NCBI GenBank assembly: GCA_030770545.1
Contig: CM061103.1
Location: 532,001 to 596,000 of the forward strand
DNA length: 64,000 nucleotides
From: Macropodus opercularis
Lineage: Eukaryota; Chordata; Actinopteri; Anabantiformes; Osphronemidae
Direction of reading: 5' to 3'
The notes beneath the pieces are model-generated. The model ran no database searches and was not told the origin of the DNA. It saw nothing but the letters and a program-made list of their open reading frames with translations. This document shows positions 60,801 through 64,000 of this stretch, one piece after another. The position numbers and the translations under genes are program-made. Position 1 is the stretch's first letter. Every line of letters starts with the position of its first letter.

Positions 60801-62517
60801 CCCTTCTCCACCGACGCCCCTACTGATCAATCCAAGGACATGCTTTGGGAGAGTGAAGAGGGTGACTCTGGACCAGGTCGTAGTAAGAATAAGGAAGACC
60901 TTCTAGGTGGGTTAGCTGCTCCTTACCTAAGTTTAGGAAAAGACCCAGGGCTTCATAACCCATGTGAGGACAGCGGAGTTTCTGTTTCACCTGAAGAGAA
61001 GCTGATTAGCTCAGACAGGTCCTCAGACACTGGTCGCTCCCCTGTGAACCTCAAGGTAATGGTCCCTGAATCTGACCTTGCCTCCTCTAACCCAACAGAG
61101 CACTGGGATTCACCACTCCTAGCATCTCAAGACAGTGCCAAGGTCTCCATGGATAACTTCTCCAAGGACACAGTTCCTGTTGGGCCTTCTAGATATGAGC
61201 CAGACCTCCATAGCAACCAGTCTGATGAAGATGATGATTTGATGTACGAGGTGAAGAAGAATAATCCATTTGACGGTTACTCTCCACTGGCAGACAGCGG
61301 CTATTCCCATTTTGGCGACTCAAAGTCCGATAGCAGGACCTCAAAAATGTCAGAGAGTCCAACCCCAGACCTGGTGCAGTACGGGCAGACTGGGGAATCC
61401 CAGGATAACCTGTTGTCTTTCACAGATGAGGGAAAAACTCTTGAGATGGGCAAGATGGCCACAGAGTCAGTTGTGCAATGCATGAACCAGTTTTCATCCA
61501 GTTTTAAGGATGATGATGCAGAGGACGAGGAGGATCCTGCTGTGCCAACATCACTTCCAGACATCCTGAAGTCTTCCCCTCTCAACACTGACAAAATTGA
61601 TTCTGGATCTTCTGAGGGAAGCCCAGAGGAGCAGAGTCCCATCCTAGAACGCCGGATGATGGAGTCCCCCAACCCTCCAATCAATCTGTCAGCCAACAAC
61701 CCATTTGCATTTGACGCTAAAGTGTCCCTGCTGAAGGAGATGGCAGAGGAAATGGAAGAGAAGGCTGCTGACAAAGCAAAGGAGGATCAAATCTTTGGAG
61801 CCTTTGATCTTGTCAAAGAGGCAGAGGAAACTACACCAACTAAAGCCAAGGAAGAGGAACCTGTCAAAATTGAGCAGAAAGATTGGTTCTCAAGTCACAA
61901 TTCTCCCAAAATGACAGAAAAGTTGGAGTCTCTTGACTTCCAGAACAAAAAAGGCGCTGCTGAAGATTCAGATTCCGAATCGCCAACAGCAGACTCTCTG
62001 TCTCCAGTCTTGGAAGCTATGGCCAAAAATCCTGCCAGCTTCCAGGTGGAAATGGACAAGAAAGACCTGAAGATGGAGGTGGAGGAGGCAGAGGTGGCTG
62101 AGGAGGTCTCTGAGCATGAAGTGTCCTCTGAGGAGTTTGAGTTCATTGAGCGGCCACCCAGAGGCGTCATTGATGAGTTTCTTGAGGCTCTAGATACTTC
62201 AAAGTTTGCTTCCTCCAAGGCCCCAGAAATTCCGTTGGATGATGAGCTTAGCTTTGGGCAGAAAGAAGTGTCTCCAGTTTCTGCTCTGCCTCTAAAACTA
62301 ACTCCAGCCCCAGAGGTGGAAGAGGTACCAAGTCAGAGCTCCTACCTCCTCCTCACCCAGAAGGGCAAGGCTGAGCTGGAGAAGCTTGACACCCAGCAGC
62401 CTCCACTCCAAGCTCCTCTCGCCCATTCCCCCATTCGCCAACCAGAGGAAGCAGCCGCTAAGAAGAATGTGGAGGGCGTCAAACTGTTTAAGATGCCAAA
62501 CGTGAACATAAAAGCAG
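54886..62517 (+). CDS. rtn4: Reticulon 4 (Nogo), N-terminal part (3' partial)
   Basis: ER membrane-shaping protein; the long isoforms are known from myelin biology. Exon 1 (54886-55411) encodes 175 residues, acidic and rich in P/E/A, starting MADSDEQHVSSTTPLFSDE, and ends in phase 1. The long exon (60664-62517) follows acceptor CTACTCAAG, encodes about 618 acidic Ser/Pro-rich residues and ends AAAGCAG/gtaaaa, again phase 1. Recognisable Nogo-A-like patches are SESPTPDLVQ and GVIDEFLEALDTSKF; the rest is little conserved, as known for fish. A possible microexon lies at 59439-59471. The two-hairpin reticulon-homology exons are not in the window, so all visible protein is cytoplasmic N-terminus. 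Could be either teleost paralogue (rtn4a favoured). Confidence 0.88.
59439..59471 (+). CDS. rtn4: Candidate 33-nt (or 54-nt) rtn4 microexon with GC donor
   Basis: Two nested acceptors (TTTCTCCACAG ending 59417; CTTTCTACAG ending 59438) precede a segment ending CCCTACAG/gcaagt. The donor is GC, not GT, but otherwise a perfect consensus, which is the usual form of GC-AG introns. Both lengths are multiples of three and open in phase 1, so inclusion keeps frame between exon 1 and the long exon. Mammalian RTN4 has a small alternative exon at this place. Confidence 0.4.
59965..60096. mobile_element. hAT-like foldback MITE, perfect 55-bp inverted repeat
   Basis: Arms 59972-60026 and 60038-60092 are exact reverse complements with an 11-base loop. 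The termini CAGGGGTGGGCAA and TTGCCCACCCCT resemble hAT/Charlie-type ends. CTAAAC occurs at both junctions (59965-59970 and 60091-60096), which may be a partial target duplication or chance. There is no coding capacity. Confidence 0.85.
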
Positions 62518-64000
62518 GTAAAACCCAGTTGTGGCATGGAAACCGCCCCCCTACATCTTCCCCACAGTTTTCTCTGTAGGCACTTTTATGTTCATCGGCA
62601 TCCCCTTCATCTTCACTCTTTGGTTCTCCACCAAACCACAAGCAGCTGCATTGAATCCCACCACCTTCCCCTTATGCTCAACTCTCCGTTCTTGCATTAC
62701 CCTGTGTTGCCTCTACTTTTAAAACTAACCCCTGCATTTTGTAGTGTGTGGATTCATTTGTGTACTTGTGTGTGTGTTCATTGTCGTTCAACCCTCTACC
62801 TTTGCTTCTTTCTCATTAGAACATCTGTGGCGGATCATTTTCTTTTCAGTTAACGTAACCCCCCCCCACCGCCTGCTTTTGTTTTCTCACATCCTCTGAA
62901 CGAGTAGCGTTATGAACACTTTGTGATAAGTTGAGGTCAAACTGAGAGCATGCAGGACGGTTCTACACACACTTGTGCAGCCGTTTGTCTTTCCCCACTG
63001 AGCATTTTTGCTGTCAACTTGGATTCCTCACAGTCTGCTTTTAGCTTCTACCCACTCTGGAAATAACCCAACATACCAACCCGAAACCCAACTCTACCTT
63101 AGAGACCAACACCCACTCATGACTAAACACACGCTGTCGCTGCTGCCCAATGACTCCCACACCCTGTTACACGTGGTGACATCAGAGTTCATGCACCGGA
63201 GGCCGATAACGCACCGATAGCCTTTGTACTAAATAACTTGAACTTTGCAGACTTTAGAGGGTGTCAAACGTTCCAACCACCAGCTAATCTAAATCTGAAT
63301 GTGTTCTGTACGGACAAAATGCCAGCACACTGCTCCATCAAACGCTTTGTACCATGGGGTTGTCACTGAATCTGAGGATGGAACTGAGCTGTGACGCGTC
63401 CGAGAAGTTAGCAACTCCTAGATGTGCCCCCTTCAGGAAACTATGAGTTGCCCTTGGAGATTCCGCCATCTTACTAAACAGCGTTTAGATTCATTTCAAT
63501 GGATGAGTCAGTTGTTTAAGCTGATCAGTTAATATGTGCACTCTCCAACACACAGCATTGATTCATTTGCTGTATAACTAAAGCAGAGCAGACTTTGCTC
63601 TCTGGGATGAGCTGATGAGGCTTTAACTGTGTGTGTGTGTTAATTAAACCCTCCTCCTCCCTGCATTGCGACACTGGCAGGTCCACAAAGGGTTCTCTGA
63701 CCCAGAAACCACTCAGCATATGAACGTCTGAAAGCTCAAACTGCTTTATCAGAAGGTTTCAGCTTCATTCTTCATAAAGTAGTTAATTGATTTTCTAGTT
63801 ATGGCTTGTGAGACACATCTTGGCTCTGCAGGAGGCAGGTGTAAAACGCTGATCGATTTCTCTTCATATCCAGGGCGAAATAACTAAAAAAGCCTGAAGG
63901 TAGTGATTAACCATGTTATCGTAGCTTCAGTTTTAAGAGAGTTTGTTTTCATAATCCTTTCCATTTAATCTAATGGGTCTGTGGGTGAATCAGCTCAGTG
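62518..64000 (+). other. rtn4: rtn4 intron after the long exon
   Basis: Begins at the donor GTAAAA. I searched for the conserved reticulon-homology exon (VVDLLYWRD-type sequence) and did not find it. A short GT run at 63629-63640 is the only simple repeat. Otherwise I see nothing. Confidence 0.6.

Noticed and set aside
1..64000. A novel defence, toxin or biosynthetic gene system
   Set aside because: All supported genes belong to known vertebrate families. No cluster of unknown co-directed genes exists in the window.

Overview
This is a vertebrate nuclear window, almost certainly from a teleost fish. The genes are split by GT-AG introns, CDS exons are GC-rich, and the repeats are fish-type: an L2 LINE, a tRNA-derived SINE ending in ATGAA repeats, a hAT-like foldback and long minisatellites. 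The melanopsin is the teleost opn4a form. Six protein-coding genes are supported. Five of them run left to right.

Layout: (1) opn4a, melanopsin, about 0.8-4.1 kb, with its first coding exon missing. (2) ldb3 (ZASP/Cypher), 6.2-16.0 kb, a PDZ-ZM-LIM Z-disc protein with two alternative ZM exons. (3) A repeat block at 18.1-21.5 kb: a dead 5'-truncated L2, then a 1.2-kb minisatellite and a 49-bp palindromic array. (4) bmpr1a, with a CpG-rich candidate promoter near 22 kb, a candidate 15.5-kb untranslated intron holding a SINE and a LINE fragment, and coding exons at 37.8-44.3 kb. (5) rps27a (ubiquitin-eS31 fusion) on the minus strand, 46.1-47.95 kb, tail-to-tail with bmpr1a and head-to-head with clhc1. 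(6) clhc1, 48.2-51.5 kb. (7) The 5' part of rtn4 (Nogo), from 54.9 kb: exon 1 and the long N-terminal exon. The reticulon-homology exons lie beyond the window.

opn4-ldb3-bmpr1a corresponds to human 10q23, and rps27a-clhc1-rtn4 to human 2p16. The window therefore spans a junction between two blocks that are separate in mammals. The genes do not form a pathway: photoreception, sarcomere Z-disc, BMP signalling, ribosome/ubiquitin supply, a clathrin-linker-like protein and ER shaping. Exon models were built by hand from splice sites, reading phase and recalled family sequence. The summed exons give in-frame proteins of 604 aa (ldb3), 542 aa (bmpr1a), 156 aa (rps27a) and 587 aa (clhc1), close to the usual family lengths where I recall them. 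I found no convincing undescribed biological system. The best leads are regulatory and structural: E-boxes in a tandem repeat before opn4a, phase-matched alternative ZM exons, overlapping divergent 5' ends of rps27a/clhc1, a GC-AG microexon candidate in rtn4, a perfect 55-bp foldback and a higher-order minisatellite abutting a LINE.
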